A DNA stretch of 64,000 nucleotides, taken from Duganella sp. sic0402 (GTDB lineage: Bacteria > Pseudomonadota > Gammaproteobacteria > Burkholderiales > Burkholderiaceae_D). Numbering within the stretch: the first letter of the stretch is position 1; the number at the start of each line of letters is the position of its first letter. A model generated the notes under the pieces. The model was not told the DNA's origin, did not search any database, and was given only the letters and a program-made list of their open reading frames with translations. Made by a program: the position numbers and the translations under genes. Below are positions 56,463 to 64,000 of the stretch, piece by piece. Where the stretch lies: contig NZ_JAHUWK010000003.1 in NCBI RefSeq assembly GCF_019219065.1, positions 310,001 through 374,000 of the forward strand, in the 5' to 3' direction.

Positions 56463-56879
56463 ATGCCACACACCAGCTTGCTTGACATCGAATCGGGCCG
56501 GCCGGATGATCGTTCATCCTCAGGCGCAAAGGCCTCCGCCATGCAAGAACTCATCACATCGATTGAGATCATCAAGTCCAACTATGCCACCAGGGAAGAA
56601 CTTGCCATCCTGAGCGGCAAGATCGATGTCCTCGCCAGCAATCAACAGGCCTTTCAAACGCACGCGATACAAACCTTTGCCACCAAGGCGGAACTTTCCG
56701 ATGCTGTTTATCAGCTTACCTGGCGCATGGCCGGCTTTGCCGTGGTTATCATCAGCGCGATGGCCGCTTTCGTGCGTTATCTCCAGGCCTTGCCGGCGGC
56801 GCGCTGCGCTTTGATCTGGGCGGCGATCTTGTCCAGCGTATCCATGACGATGCCGGGATTGAAGGGTTTGACGATATAG
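56463..56879 (+). CDS. Short coiled-coil/TM protein, C-terminus runs into neighbour
   Basis: A 138-aa protein starting at 56463 with a strong SD (AAGGAG). Residues 25-85 form a helical segment (MQELITSIEIIKSNYATREE; LSGKIDVLASNQQAFQ), and a hydrophobic segment follows (MAGFAVVIISAMAAFVRYL), like small coiled-coil-plus-TM proteins often found near phage genes. The last 35 or so residues come from sequence antisense to the response regulator, so the original end was probably lost and the frame now runs on to a stop inside that gene. Confidence 0.6.
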   Translation: MPHTSLLDIESGRPDDRSSSGAKASAMQELITSIEIIKSNYATREELAILSGKIDVLASNQQAFQTHAIQTFATKAELSDAVYQLTWRMAGFAVVIISAMAAFVRYLQALPAARCALIWAAILSSVSMTMPGLKGLTI

Positions 56880-57190
56880 CCTTTGGCGCCATTGCGCAGC
56901 GATTGCTCCACCGTGCTGCGGTCGGTGCTGGCGGTGACCATCAGCACCTCGGTTCCCGGCAGCTTGTCGCGTATCCAGTTCAGCAGTTCCAGGCCATCGC
57001 CATCCGGCATCACCACATCCAGACAGATGATGTCAGCGCGCTGCGAGCGCAGCCGGGTACGGGCGGCTTCCGCCGTGCCCGCATCGCCTACCACATCATA
57101 TTGATCGCCCTGAATAATCACCCGCAACAGGCTGCGGGTCATTTCGTTGTCGTCAATGATGAAAACGCTGAGTCTCTGGTGAGATGGCAT
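56777..57190 (-). CDS. CheY-like response regulator
   Basis: A 137-aa single-domain receiver. Acidic pocket Asp13/Asp14 (FIIDDNEMTRS), phospho-acceptor Asp58 (IICLDVVMPDGDG), the conserved Thr in VMVTAS, and Lys108 (GYIVKPF). No output domain. It has no kinase partner nearby. It is convergent with the coiled-coil/TM gene, overlapping it by 103 bp. Confidence 0.92.
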   Translation of the reverse strand: MPSHQRLSVFIIDDNEMTRSLLRVIIQGDQYDVVGDAGTAEAARTRLRSQRADIICLDVVMPDGDGLELLNWIRDKLPGTEVLMVTASTDRSTVEQSLRNGAKGYIVKPFNPGIVMDTLDKIAAQIKAQRAAGKAWR

Positions 57191-57328
57191 GCGATTCTCC
57201 CGACTATTATTGTATTAACTATACAGCAATGTCCAGCGCCTTCGGAATAAAAAGCCCGCCCCGGTGCTGGACTTCGGGTTATGATGCGAGCAACAATATC
57301 GTCACTCCGATTTGATCAGCTTGACTCC

Positions 57329-59026
57329 ATGACTCTGCAATCTACGCTCGACCATCTGCTACAACGCGTGGAGGCGCAGCCCCTGCTGTTCGCACCCAAG
57401 CTGTCCCGCCTGGCCCTGCAAGGCCTGGCACTCGCCGCAGCGCCGCGCCAGAACATGCGCGTCAACGTCTGGCGCAACCACGCCGTGGAAAACGTGCTGA
57501 ACCTGGCGGAACCCTACTTCGCCTTCGCCGGCATCGGCACGCAATCGCATGTCGGCCATTACGATGACAGCCTGTCGTTTGCAGATTATCAGCCAGCGGA
57601 CATCGAACTGCTATGGCTGGACAGCGAGCGCTATCTATCGGCCAGCAGCGTTGCCGACTGGGCTGGCTGGCTGAGCGAGCGCCTCGCCGCATTGCGCGCC
57701 GTAAGCGGCGCCCCCGTCGTACTGGCCACCTGGGCGCCCGCAGAGTCAGATGGTGCAGCAGTCCTGCAAGCTGCCGCAGATGCCTGTCCCGGCGCCTATT
57801 TTGCCGACCTGTCGGCGCTGTGCGCGGAAGCCGCGATCAACCTGACCGATAAGCGCACCGCCGCGATGGCAGGCACGCCACTGGCCAACGCCGCCCAGCT
57901 GCTGATCGCCCGCAAGCTGGCCTGCCACTGGCTGCCTGGCGCCGCACTGCCGCCGATCAAGGCGGTGGTGCTGGATCTCGACCATACGCTGCATGCAGGC
58001 GTGCTGGGCGAGGAAGGCATCCAGGGCGTAACCATAGCCGACGGCTACGGCGATCTGCAACAGGCCATGGCGAAGCTGCGCGAGCGCGGCATCTTCCTGG
58101 CGCTGGCTTCGCGCAACGAACGCGCCGACGTCGAAGCGCTGTTTGCCGAACGCGCCGACTATCCGCTACGCTGGGAGCACTTCTCCGTCACCGAAGTCTC
58201 CTGGGACGCCAAGGCGGAAGCCATCCGCCGCATCGCCGCCGCCCTGCGCATCGCGCCGGACGCGATGCTGTTCGTCGACGACAATCCCGGCGAGCTGGCC
58301 AGTGTGCAAACCGAACTGCCTGGTCTGCACACAGTGCACGCCGGCGCCGATCCACACCTGACCGAACTGGCGATTGCCTGGTATCCAGGCCTGTGGCGCT
58401 GGCGCGTCGAAGCCGATGACGCCAAACGGGTACAGGACCTGCAAGCCAACGCACAGCGCGCCGCGCTGCTCAGTGGCGCCAACGACGCGGGCAGCTATTT
58501 CCGCAGCCTGCAAGTGCAGCTGGACTTTTACATCGATCCCGCGCAGCAATTAAGCCGCGCCGCCGACCTGTGCAAGAAAACCAACCAGTTCAACCTGGCG
58601 CTACGCCGCTTCAACGAAGCGGAAGTGGCGCAGCACATGGCCGCGCCATCCTCCTGCGTGGCAACCGTGCACATGCGCGATCGCCTGGCCGACAGCGGCA
58701 GCATCGCCGTATTGGTCGCCGAACGCAGCGGCGCCGTGCTGCGCGTGGAAGAACTGTGCATCAGCTGCCGCGCCATGGGCCGCCAGCTGGAAGACACCGT
58801 GGTGCTGGGCGCGCTGGCCGCCATGCCGCTGCTGGAAGGCTGCGATGAAGTGGCATTCGTAGTACGCCACGGCCCGCGCAACCAGCCGGCATTGGATTGG
58901 CTGGGCAAGCTGCTGGGCCTGCCCGGCCAGCCGGCCGAAGGCGAACACCGCCTGCCCGCAGCCACCGTGCGCGCCTTTACTCCAGACGCCAACCTGACAC
59001 TCACCTACGATAAAACACGCTTATGA
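57329..59026 (+). CDS. FkbH-like HAD-IIIC protein
   Basis: A 565-aa protein. Residues about 205-390 are the HAD domain: VVLDLDHTLHAGVLGEEGI (motif I with both Asp intact), then ALASRNERADVEAL and MLFVDDNPGELA. The remaining C-terminus (about 400-565) is the GNAT-like FkbH tail (CKKTNQFNLALRRFN, CISCRAMGRQLEDTV). FkbH enzymes load a glyceryl unit from 1,3-bisphosphoglycerate onto an acyl carrier protein. An ACP gene follows with 4-bp overlap, which supports that. Start chosen at the ATG at 57329; an in-frame ATG at 57281 is possible. Confidence 0.85.
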   Translation: MTLQSTLDHLLQRVEAQPLLFAPKLSRLALQGLALAAAPRQNMRVNVWRNHAVENVLNLAEPYFAFAGIGTQSHVGHYDDSLSFADYQPADIELLWLDSERYLSASSVADWAGWLSERLAALRAVSGAPVVLATWAPAESDGAAVLQAAADACPGAYFADLSALCAEAAINLTDKRTAAMAGTPLANAAQLLIARKLACHWLPGAALPPIKAVVLDLDHTLHAGVLGEEGIQGVTIADGYGDLQQAMAKLRERGIFLALASRNERADVEALFAERADYPLRWEHFSVTEVSWDAKAEAIRRIAAALRIAPDAMLFVDDNPGELASVQTELPGLHTVHAGADPHLTELAIAWYPGLWRWRVEADDAKRVQDLQANAQRAALLSGANDAGSYFRSLQVQLDFYIDPAQQLSRAADLCKKTNQFNLALRRFNEAEVAQHMAAPSSCVATVHMRDRLADSGSIAVLVAERSGAVLRVEELCISCRAMGRQLEDTVVLGALAAMPLLEGCDEVAFVVRHGPRNQPALDWLGKLLGLPGQPAEGEHRLPAATVRAFTPDANLTLTYDKTRL

Positions 59027-59265
59027 ACCGCGCACATATTGAAACGACCGTCCTGACCGCCATCGCCGCCGTACTCAAACGGGAACTGCCCGAGGGCGCG
59101 CAAACCAGCCGGGAAAACACGCCGGAGTGGGATTCGCTGAAGCATGTGGAAATCATGTTTGCCGTGGAAGACGAGCTGTCGGTCGAGTTCTCCGAAGAGG
59201 AACTGGCCGAACTCAACAGCGTCGCCAGGATCGTCAACGCCGTGGAAGCGCGCCATGCGGCATGA
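59023..59265 (+). CDS. Acyl carrier protein
   Basis: An 80-aa ACP. The phosphopantetheine site is Ser38 in PEWDSLKHVEIMF, with acidic helix II/III following (VEDELSVEFSEEELAEL). It overlaps the HAD gene by 4 bp and the acyltransferase by 11 bp, so it is clearly dedicated to this cluster rather than fatty acid synthesis. Confidence 0.9.
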   Translation: MNRAHIETTVLTAIAAVLKRELPEGAQTSRENTPEWDSLKHVEIMFAVEDELSVEFSEEELAELNSVARIVNAVEARHAA

Positions 59266-59836
59266 CATCGCCATCGAAGGCCATGGCTACCGCCTGCGTC
59301 CGATCACCGACAGCGACGCGGCCTTCGTGGTCGCACTGCGCAGCGATCCGGAACTGACGCGCTTTCTGCCGCCCATTACCGCCAGCGTGGAGAACCAGCT
59401 GGCCTGGCTGGCTGGCTATTACCAGCGCGAAGGCGACTATTACTTCATCGTGGAGCGTAGCGACAACCAGGCCGCCGAAGGCGTGATCTCGGTGTACGAC
59501 CTCGACCCTGCCAGCGGCAGCGCCGAATGGGGGCGCTGGATATTGAAGCCAGGCTCGCTGGCTGCGGTGGAAAGCGCACGCCTGATTTACCAGTGCGCCT
59601 TCGAGCATCTGAAGCTGCAAACCCTGTACTCCCGCACCATGGCCGAGAACGCTAAAGTGGTGTCCTTCCACGACTCCTGCGGCATCACCACGCGCAGCAC
59701 CCTGCCCCATCACTTCACGCTCGGCGGCCGCCAGCTGGATGCGGTCGAACACCGCGTAACGCAAGCGGAATGGCCCGCCATCAACGAACGGCTGAGCAAG
59801 CTGGCGCAACTGATGCGGCGCCGGAGACCCGCATGA
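59255..59836 (+). CDS. GNAT-family N-acyltransferase
   Basis: A 193-aa GNAT protein starting at 59255 (MRHDIAIEGHGYRLRPITDS). Features are the substrate strand YFIVERSDNQAAEGVISVYD, the motif A-like region WGRWILKPGSLAAVESARLI, and FEHLKLQTLYSRTMAEN, typical of RimJ/RimL-type members. Placed right after the ACP, it may pass the ACP-bound acyl group to an amino sugar (inference). The stop overlaps the VOC gene by 4 bp. Confidence 0.82.
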   Translation: MRHDIAIEGHGYRLRPITDSDAAFVVALRSDPELTRFLPPITASVENQLAWLAGYYQREGDYYFIVERSDNQAAEGVISVYDLDPASGSAEWGRWILKPGSLAAVESARLIYQCAFEHLKLQTLYSRTMAENAKVVSFHDSCGITTRSTLPHHFTLGGRQLDAVEHRVTQAEWPAINERLSKLAQLMRRRRPA

Positions 59837-60255
59837 GCGATTTACCCGAACTGCCAGCCGGCTATACCTTCCACCATATCGGCTACGCTTGCGCCGACAT
59901 GGCGCGCGAACGCACGCAGTTCGCTGCATTCGGCTATCAGCTGGAAGGAGAGGCTTTCGAAGATCACACGCAAGGCGTAGCCGGCTGCTTCCTGAGCGGC
60001 CACGGTCCGCGCATCGAACTGCTGGAAAACCTGCCGGGCCGCGACACCCTGACGCCATGGCTCAACGCCGGCATCAAGATGTACCATTTTGCCTATCTGG
60101 TCGACGACATGGCGGCAGCGCTGGCATGGGCGCGCACCAATCGCGGCAAGGTCACCGTCGCGCCCGTACCGGCAATTGCCTTCGGCGGCCGCTGCATCGC
60201 CTTCGCCATGTTCCGTAACGGGATGTTGCTGGAATTCATCGCCACGTCCCGTTGA
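59833..60255 (+). CDS. VOC-superfamily protein (epimerase/glyoxalase-like)
   Basis: A 140-aa protein with the two-module VOC fold. Candidate metal ligands are the N-terminal His (FHHIGYACAD), Glu in RIELLE, His in KMYHFAYLVDD, and Glu in MLLEFIATS. It resembles methylmalonyl-CoA epimerase-like members. In this cluster it may act on the ACP-linked or acyl intermediate, though that is a guess. Coupled to the GNAT gene by ATGA. Confidence 0.75.
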   Translation: MSDLPELPAGYTFHHIGYACADMARERTQFAAFGYQLEGEAFEDHTQGVAGCFLSGHGPRIELLENLPGRDTLTPWLNAGIKMYHFAYLVDDMAAALAWARTNRGKVTVAPVPAIAFGGRCIAFAMFRNGMLLEFIATSR

Positions 60256-60350
60256 GCTAGGCGGGGCAATCCCAAGCGGCTACAATCACTGGCATATAGA
60301 GAAATGCCTCGCGCCAAGCTCGTGCCGCTCACTTATCACACAGGGTAGAA

Positions 60351-61244
60351 ATGCAAAAGATCAATCTGGTCATGGTCAACCGATATCATCAACGCACCGT
60401 CTGGACCTTTGAGGATACGATGAAGACCTTGCAGAATACGCTGCTGCAAGCGGGCTACGCTGCGGAGATCAATGCGAACTTCGTCGATCCGGACCCGGCT
60501 GTGACCAATATCCTGTTTGGCGTCGGTTCCGCATTTGCACACTCCTACGAAGAAATCGGCGCGCTCGCACTCCCCCGCAATGTCGTCATCTTCAATGGCG
60601 AACAGCTGGCCAGCGGCTCGGCGCTGATCACCGATGAATACTTGCAGTTCCTGTCGCGCTACATCGTATTCGACTGCTGGGAAGCCAATCTGCGCGACAT
60701 CGAACACCGGATCAAGCTGCACGCTTTTGAAATGCCGCTGTTCCCGACGCCGGCGATGGGCAAGACCACCCGCACCGACTGGCAAATCGAGTATGACGTG
60801 GCGTTCTATGGCTCGCTCAACGAGCGCCGCCAGAAACTGTTCGATGAAATGCTCGATGCCGGGGTGCGTATCAAGGTCATCCAGAATGTCTGGGGCGATG
60901 CGCTGCCTGACCATCTGCTCGACTGCCGCTATGTCATCAATATGCACGCCTACGACACCAACCACCTGGAGCTGAACCGCTGCATCCGGCCGCTGTCGAT
61001 GGGCATTCCGGTGATTTCAGAAGTCAGCACCCTGCCGGTCATCGGCGAATGGCAGGACAGCGGCATCCTGTTCATCCCGACCGAAGGCTTCGGCCGCGCG
61101 GTCAAGGAGATTATTGACGCGCCGCCGGAAGTACACATGACCGCCGCCAGAAAGTCGATGCAATTTACCAATCGCGCAGCCAACGCCGCGCATGTCAGGG
61201 AAACGATGGAACGTGTGATCGCCGAACTGACCTTGATGAGCTAA
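60351..61244 (+). CDS. Glycosyltransferase-like protein (CgeB/GT1-like)
   Basis: A 297-aa protein with a Rossmann-like N-terminal half (INLVMVNRYHQRTVWTFEDT, NVVIFNGEQLASG) and a C-terminal GT-B nucleotide-sugar region (VAFYGSLNERRQKLFDEML, MHAYDTNHLELNRCIRPLSM, IPVISEVS). Resembles the glycosyltransferases that add a single sugar in surface-glycan clusters. It begins 95 bp after the VOC gene, in the same direction, so it probably belongs to the cluster. Confidence 0.7.
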   Translation: MQKINLVMVNRYHQRTVWTFEDTMKTLQNTLLQAGYAAEINANFVDPDPAVTNILFGVGSAFAHSYEEIGALALPRNVVIFNGEQLASGSALITDEYLQFLSRYIVFDCWEANLRDIEHRIKLHAFEMPLFPTPAMGKTTRTDWQIEYDVAFYGSLNERRQKLFDEMLDAGVRIKVIQNVWGDALPDHLLDCRYVINMHAYDTNHLELNRCIRPLSMGIPVISEVSTLPVIGEWQDSGILFIPTEGFGRAVKEIIDAPPEVHMTAARKSMQFTNRAANAAHVRETMERVIAELTLMS

Positions 61245-61286
61245 TCTTCCTAATCCCGCGCCCAGCGCAACCTTGGAGCTTCCTGC

Positions 61287-62429
61287 ATGGCTATTAACTT
61301 ATTTACCCCGAATTTCCGCGTCGACGAGTGCCTCGAAGGCATTCGCGAGTGCCTGGAAAAAGGCTGGACCGGGCTGGGATTCAAAACCCTGGAAATCGAA
61401 AAAGCCTGGTGCGACTATACCGGCCTGCCCTATGCGCACTTCCTGAGCTCGAACACCGCCGGCCTGCACCTGGCCTTGCACATGTTCAGAACAGAAAAAG
61501 GCTGGCAGGAAGGCGACGAGGTGATTTCCACGCCGCTGACCTTTGTCTCGACCAACCACGCAATTCTGCAAACCGGCCTGACGCCGGTGTTTGCCGATGT
61601 CGATGACACGCTGTGCATCGATCCGGACGACTTGCTGGCCAAAATTACGCCGCGCACGCGCGCTGTCATGTTTGTCGGCCTGGGCGGCAACACCGGCCGC
61701 TACCAGGACGTGCTGCGCATTTGCCGCGAGCGCGGACTGGTGCTGATCCTGGACGCCGCCCACATGGCGGGCACCCGCTCGAACGGCAAGCATGTCGGCT
61801 GGGACGCCGACTGCACCATCTTCAGCTTCCAGGCCGTCAAGAACCTGCCGACCGCCGACTCCGGCATGATCTGCTTCCAGGACGCCGAACGCGACGCGCG
61901 CGCGCGCAAGCTGACCTGGCTGGGCATCAATAAAGACACCTACAGCCGCAGCATGAACCAAGGCGCGTACAAATGGATGTACGAAGTCGAGGAGCTGGGC
62001 TTCAAATACCACGGCAACTCGATCATGGCTGCGGTCGCGCTGGTGTCGCTGCGCTACCTCGACCGCGACAACGCCTACCGCCGCCAGCTGGCGACCTGGT
62101 ATGAACAGCACCTGAGCGGCGATCCGGCCATCGGCCTGATCCCGATGACGTCAGGCTGTGAATCGTCGCGCCACCTGTTCCAGGTCCGCGTGGCCCAGCG
62201 CGACCAGGTGCTGATGGCGCTGAACGAGTTCGAGATTTATCCAGGCGTGCACTATCGCGACAATACCGCCTACCAGCTGTACCGCGACAGCGCCAACCAG
62301 TGCCTGAACGCCGCTCGCGCCAGCGACGAAGTCTTGTCGCTGCCGATGCACATGAATGTCACCGAACAGGACGTGCGCTTTGTTGCTGAAAAGCTCAAAC
62401 AGATCGTGCGCCTGCACCGCAAGGCCTGA
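61287..62429 (+). CDS. DegT/DnrJ/EryC1/StrS aminotransferase
   Basis: A 380-aa PLP-dependent sugar aminotransferase. The catalytic Lys185 sits in SFQAVKNLPTADSG, and Asp156 in LILDAAHMAG is the pyridine-N partner. N-terminal motif CLEKGWTGLGFKTLEIEKAW and TPLTFVSTNHAIL are family-typical. It would make an amino sugar nucleotide from a keto-sugar for glycan assembly. A good SD (GGAG) precedes the start. It is the last gene of the cluster. Confidence 0.92.
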   Translation: MAINLFTPNFRVDECLEGIRECLEKGWTGLGFKTLEIEKAWCDYTGLPYAHFLSSNTAGLHLALHMFRTEKGWQEGDEVISTPLTFVSTNHAILQTGLTPVFADVDDTLCIDPDDLLAKITPRTRAVMFVGLGGNTGRYQDVLRICRERGLVLILDAAHMAGTRSNGKHVGWDADCTIFSFQAVKNLPTADSGMICFQDAERDARARKLTWLGINKDTYSRSMNQGAYKWMYEVEELGFKYHGNSIMAAVALVSLRYLDRDNAYRRQLATWYEQHLSGDPAIGLIPMTSGCESSRHLFQVRVAQRDQVLMALNEFEIYPGVHYRDNTAYQLYRDSANQCLNAARASDEVLSLPMHMNVTEQDVRFVAEKLKQIVRLHRKA

Positions 62430-62614
62430 TGGCAGGACTGCGGGGTCGGGGATGATGTAGAGAACGGACAGTTTCCTTACGGCTCAGTAACAATACAATA
62501 TTTTGTCTATGTTTATTGCCCGTTGGAACTACGTTAACGTTACAATAGAACGATCGTTTGCATTCCCATGCAAACCATCCACTTCTGCTTATCCCCTAAC
62601 CCCGTATAAGTCCT

Positions 62615-63064
62615 ATGTCGCAAGAAAAAACCATTGCTGAAGTCAGCACTTATAGCAAAGATACGCCTATTGGCCGCCCGGATACCGATGGCCGCGCCGC
62701 TGTCTTTGTTCCCACTGAGACTTTTGATGCAGGCAATAATGCGGCCATCCGCAAGGGTGCGGGCATCGTCGGCTTCGGCAATCCCGACGGCACGCTGACC
62801 GTGTACTTCGAAGCCAACCGCTTCGACGACAGCAGCCTGCACAAATGGGAGAACAAGGCCCGCAAAGCCTATGACCGCATGGTGATGGGCGCTCCGACCG
62901 TGTCCAAAGCCAAGCTCACCGCCAATATGCTGGAACAGATCGGCATCATCGACGGCATGGGCATCCACCTCAAGCAACCGGAGCGCCTGCAGCACTGGCT
63001 GGAGATGGCCAATGCGCTGGATACCGCACCGGCCAGCCCGATCACCCTGTGGAAAACAAAGTAA
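62615..63064 (+). CDS. Hypothetical protein
   Basis: A 149-aa soluble protein that I do not recognise. The N-terminus is polar (AEVSTYSKDTPIGRPDTDGR). A beta-strand-like segment follows (AGIVGFGNPDGTLTVYFEAN), then basic helices (WENKARKAYDRMVMG) and a C-terminal part ending ITLWKTK. No signal or membrane segment. An AT-rich 180-bp promoter region precedes it, with GTTAACGTTACAATAGAACG near 62532-62552. Confidence 0.55.
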   Translation: MSQEKTIAEVSTYSKDTPIGRPDTDGRAAVFVPTETFDAGNNAAIRKGAGIVGFGNPDGTLTVYFEANRFDDSSLHKWENKARKAYDRMVMGAPTVSKAKLTANMLEQIGIIDGMGIHLKQPERLQHWLEMANALDTAPASPITLWKTK

Positions 63065-63186
63065 AGCTGGGGAAAAGATACAGATGAGCAATTGTCCTAC
63101 ATTCAGTCGGACATTTGGCTGATGCCTGAAACCAAGGCCGTGGACTATTCTGGAGACATACCGATCCCCTCTTCCAGGAGTCCATC

Positions 63187-63306
63187 ATGGCACGCTATCT
63201 CCATATCGCACTTGGCGCCCTGCTGATTACGCTGGCTGGCGCGTCGACCTACGAACTGTGTTCGGAGAACGTGCTGAGCAAGGCCTCCATCTACACCCTG
63301 CGCTAA
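63187..63306 (+). CDS. Small predicted membrane/exported protein (39 aa)
   Basis: A short gene (ATG at 63187, SD AGGAG 7 bases upstream). Product begins MARYLHIALGALLITLAGAS, a signal or anchor helix, then a polar tail with one Cys (TYELCSENVLSKASIYTLR). A strong terminator follows 14 bp after the stop, supporting a real transcript. Function unknown. Confidence 0.55.
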   Translation: MARYLHIALGALLITLAGASTYELCSENVLSKASIYTLR

Positions 63307-63320
63307 ACACCGCAGCAAAG

Positions 63321-63360
63321 AAAAATCCCGCTGGCCCTCACGAAGGCCAGCGGGATTTTT
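63321..63360. terminator. Rho-independent terminator, bidirectional
   Basis: AAAAATCCCGCTGGCC (63321-63336) pairs with GGCCAGCGGGATTTTT (63345-63360). The long stem with A and T tracts can serve both the 39-aa gene and the convergent lipoprotein gene. Confidence 0.93.
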
Positions 63361-63375
63361 TATACGCTGGACGTA

Positions 63376-63774
63376 TCAGCGATGACGGTAACCGCCTCGT
63401 CCGCCCCAGCGTCCACCGCAGCACCAGCGGCCATACGAGAAGCCCAGGCTCAGCGACACCGGAGGATAGTAATACGCCGGGGCCGGCGCATAGTAGACCG
63501 GTGCGGGCGCGTAATACACCGGCGCGCTGACGTAGGTGGTGGTCGAGGTCGAATAGACCGGCTCGTTGGTGTAGACCACGCGCGATTGCGGCTGCGGCGG
63601 GAGTTCCTCGGTCCAGGTGCCGGAGCGCGTTTGCGCGCCGGCCGGCAACACCTCAACGGTATGCCACTGGTAAGGATCTTGCACGCGCGGCGCGGCGCTG
63701 TAATAGGCCGGGCGCTGCGTGGCGCAGCCAGTCAGGGCCGCCAGCGCGGCAATGGCGACAATCATAGTTTTCAT
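63376..63774 (-). CDS. Small lipoprotein with Tyr/Pro-rich repeats
   Basis: A 132-aa protein. Signal peptide MKTMIVAIAALAA with lipobox LTGC (Cys17). The middle has tandem YYAPAP repeats (VYYAPAPVYYAPAPAYYYPP), the tail is Gly/Arg-rich (RWCCGGRWGGRGGYRHR). Such proteins are common exported small lipoproteins in this group; the exact role is unknown. It is convergent with the 39-aa gene across a shared terminator. Confidence 0.8.
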   Translation of the reverse strand: MKTMIVAIAALAALTGCATQRPAYYSAAPRVQDPYQWHTVEVLPAGAQTRSGTWTEELPPQPQSRVVYTNEPVYSTSTTTYVSAPVYYAPAPVYYAPAPAYYYPPVSLSLGFSYGRWCCGGRWGGRGGYRHR

Positions 63775-63873
63775 GGCGGTTCTCCTCTGTCCAGATATTA
63801 CTATATAAGGAAGCGCGGCGCCGTTCGCGCCCGATTACAGATTATTACACTCGCCACCGCGGCCGTACATGCG

Positions 63874-63903
63874 AAAAAAAAGGAACCTGGCGGTTCCTTT
63901 TTT
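63874..63903. terminator. Rho-independent terminator after TonB-like gene
   Basis: AAAAAAAGGAACC (63874-63886) and GGTTCCTTTTTT (63892-63903) form a stem with flanking A/T tracts, 18 bp past the stop of the minus-strand gene. Confidence 0.9.
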
Positions 63904-63921
63904 GTCTCTGCACGCGACAGC

Positions 63922-64000
63922 TCAGTCCAGTTTCCAGGCGTAGTCGACCTTGGTCCAGGTTTCGGCCGGGGCGCCATCCTTGGTGCCTGGCTTGAACTTG
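63922..64000 (-). CDS. C-terminal end of a TonB-family protein (partial)
   Basis: Only the last 25 codons are in the window: KFKPGTKDGAPAETWTKVDY then AWKLD and TGA at 63922. The pattern FKP-x-T-K-D-G-x-P-x-x-T matches the end of the TonB C-terminal beta-domain, which links the inner-membrane energy complex to outer-membrane receptors. The N-terminus is outside. Confidence 0.65.
   Translation of the reverse strand, partial: KFKPGTKDGAPAETWTKVDYAWKLD

Overview
The window looks like chromosome of a betaproteobacterium of the Oxalobacteraceae (Duganella/Massilia-like). The evidence is the GC-rich core codon usage, the TonB-dependent polysaccharide locus, and core genes of that type (acs, class I fumarase, murI, DUF3422, FkbH-like cluster). 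This placement is inference from gene content, with no database search.

Layout. (1) 1-9.7 kb: core/metabolic genes. A partial LysR regulator diverges from a CbbY-like HAD protein that lacks its nucleophile Asp. Then come an NDH-2-like flavoprotein missing its C-terminal tail, a 514-aa unknown, DinB, D-lactate dehydrogenase, DUF3422 and three alpha/beta hydrolases. (2) 9.7-28.7 kb: a xyloglucan-type utilisation locus, all on the minus strand. It encodes an MFS transporter, GH43, a GDSL esterase, XylR, XylF, a TonB-dependent receptor, GH35, GH31 (with PA14), GH39 and GH95. A 230-bp relic at 24.1-24.3 kb carries both ends of a GH74 xyloglucanase, so the endo-acting enzyme appears to have been deleted. 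A 22-bp sequence is shared by the receptor and GDSL promoters, and a shorter variant lies before xylR; these are candidate XylR operators. (3) 28.8-30.3 kb: two tandem uridine kinase genes.

(4) About 30.55-50.9 kb: a lower-GC genomic island ending at tRNA-Ser(GGA). Two related tyrosine integrases lie next to the tRNA, and a decayed 3' piece of a third lies at the far left end, suggesting repeated insertion at one site. The cargo is defence-like: a helicase with a nuclease-like C-terminus, a HEPN/Toprim-type protein, HipBA, an HExxH protease-like protein, a complete three-gene ABC-3C system, and a two-gene Septu-like module whose ATPase carries an N-terminal EVE/PUA-like domain. An IS3 relic, a frameshifted gene and a perfect 29-bp-arm hairpin are also present.

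(5) 50.9-64 kb: core genes resume with acs, a YqhA-family membrane protein, fumarase, murI, tRNA-His, a run-on coiled-coil/TM gene and a CheY-like regulator. A surface-glycan-type cluster follows (FkbH-HAD, ACP, GNAT, VOC, glycosyltransferase, DegT aminotransferase). Small envelope proteins and the end of a TonB-like gene close the window.

How the genes work together. In the carbohydrate locus the receptor would import oligosaccharides. Esterase, fucosidase, galactosidase, xylosidases and arabinofuranosidase/xylosidase would strip side groups, and XylR sensing xylose would control expression. The strongest candidates for something new are the EVE-ATPase/HNH pair (44.2-46.5 kb), the ABC-3C operon and the GH74 relic with its shared operator-like motif.
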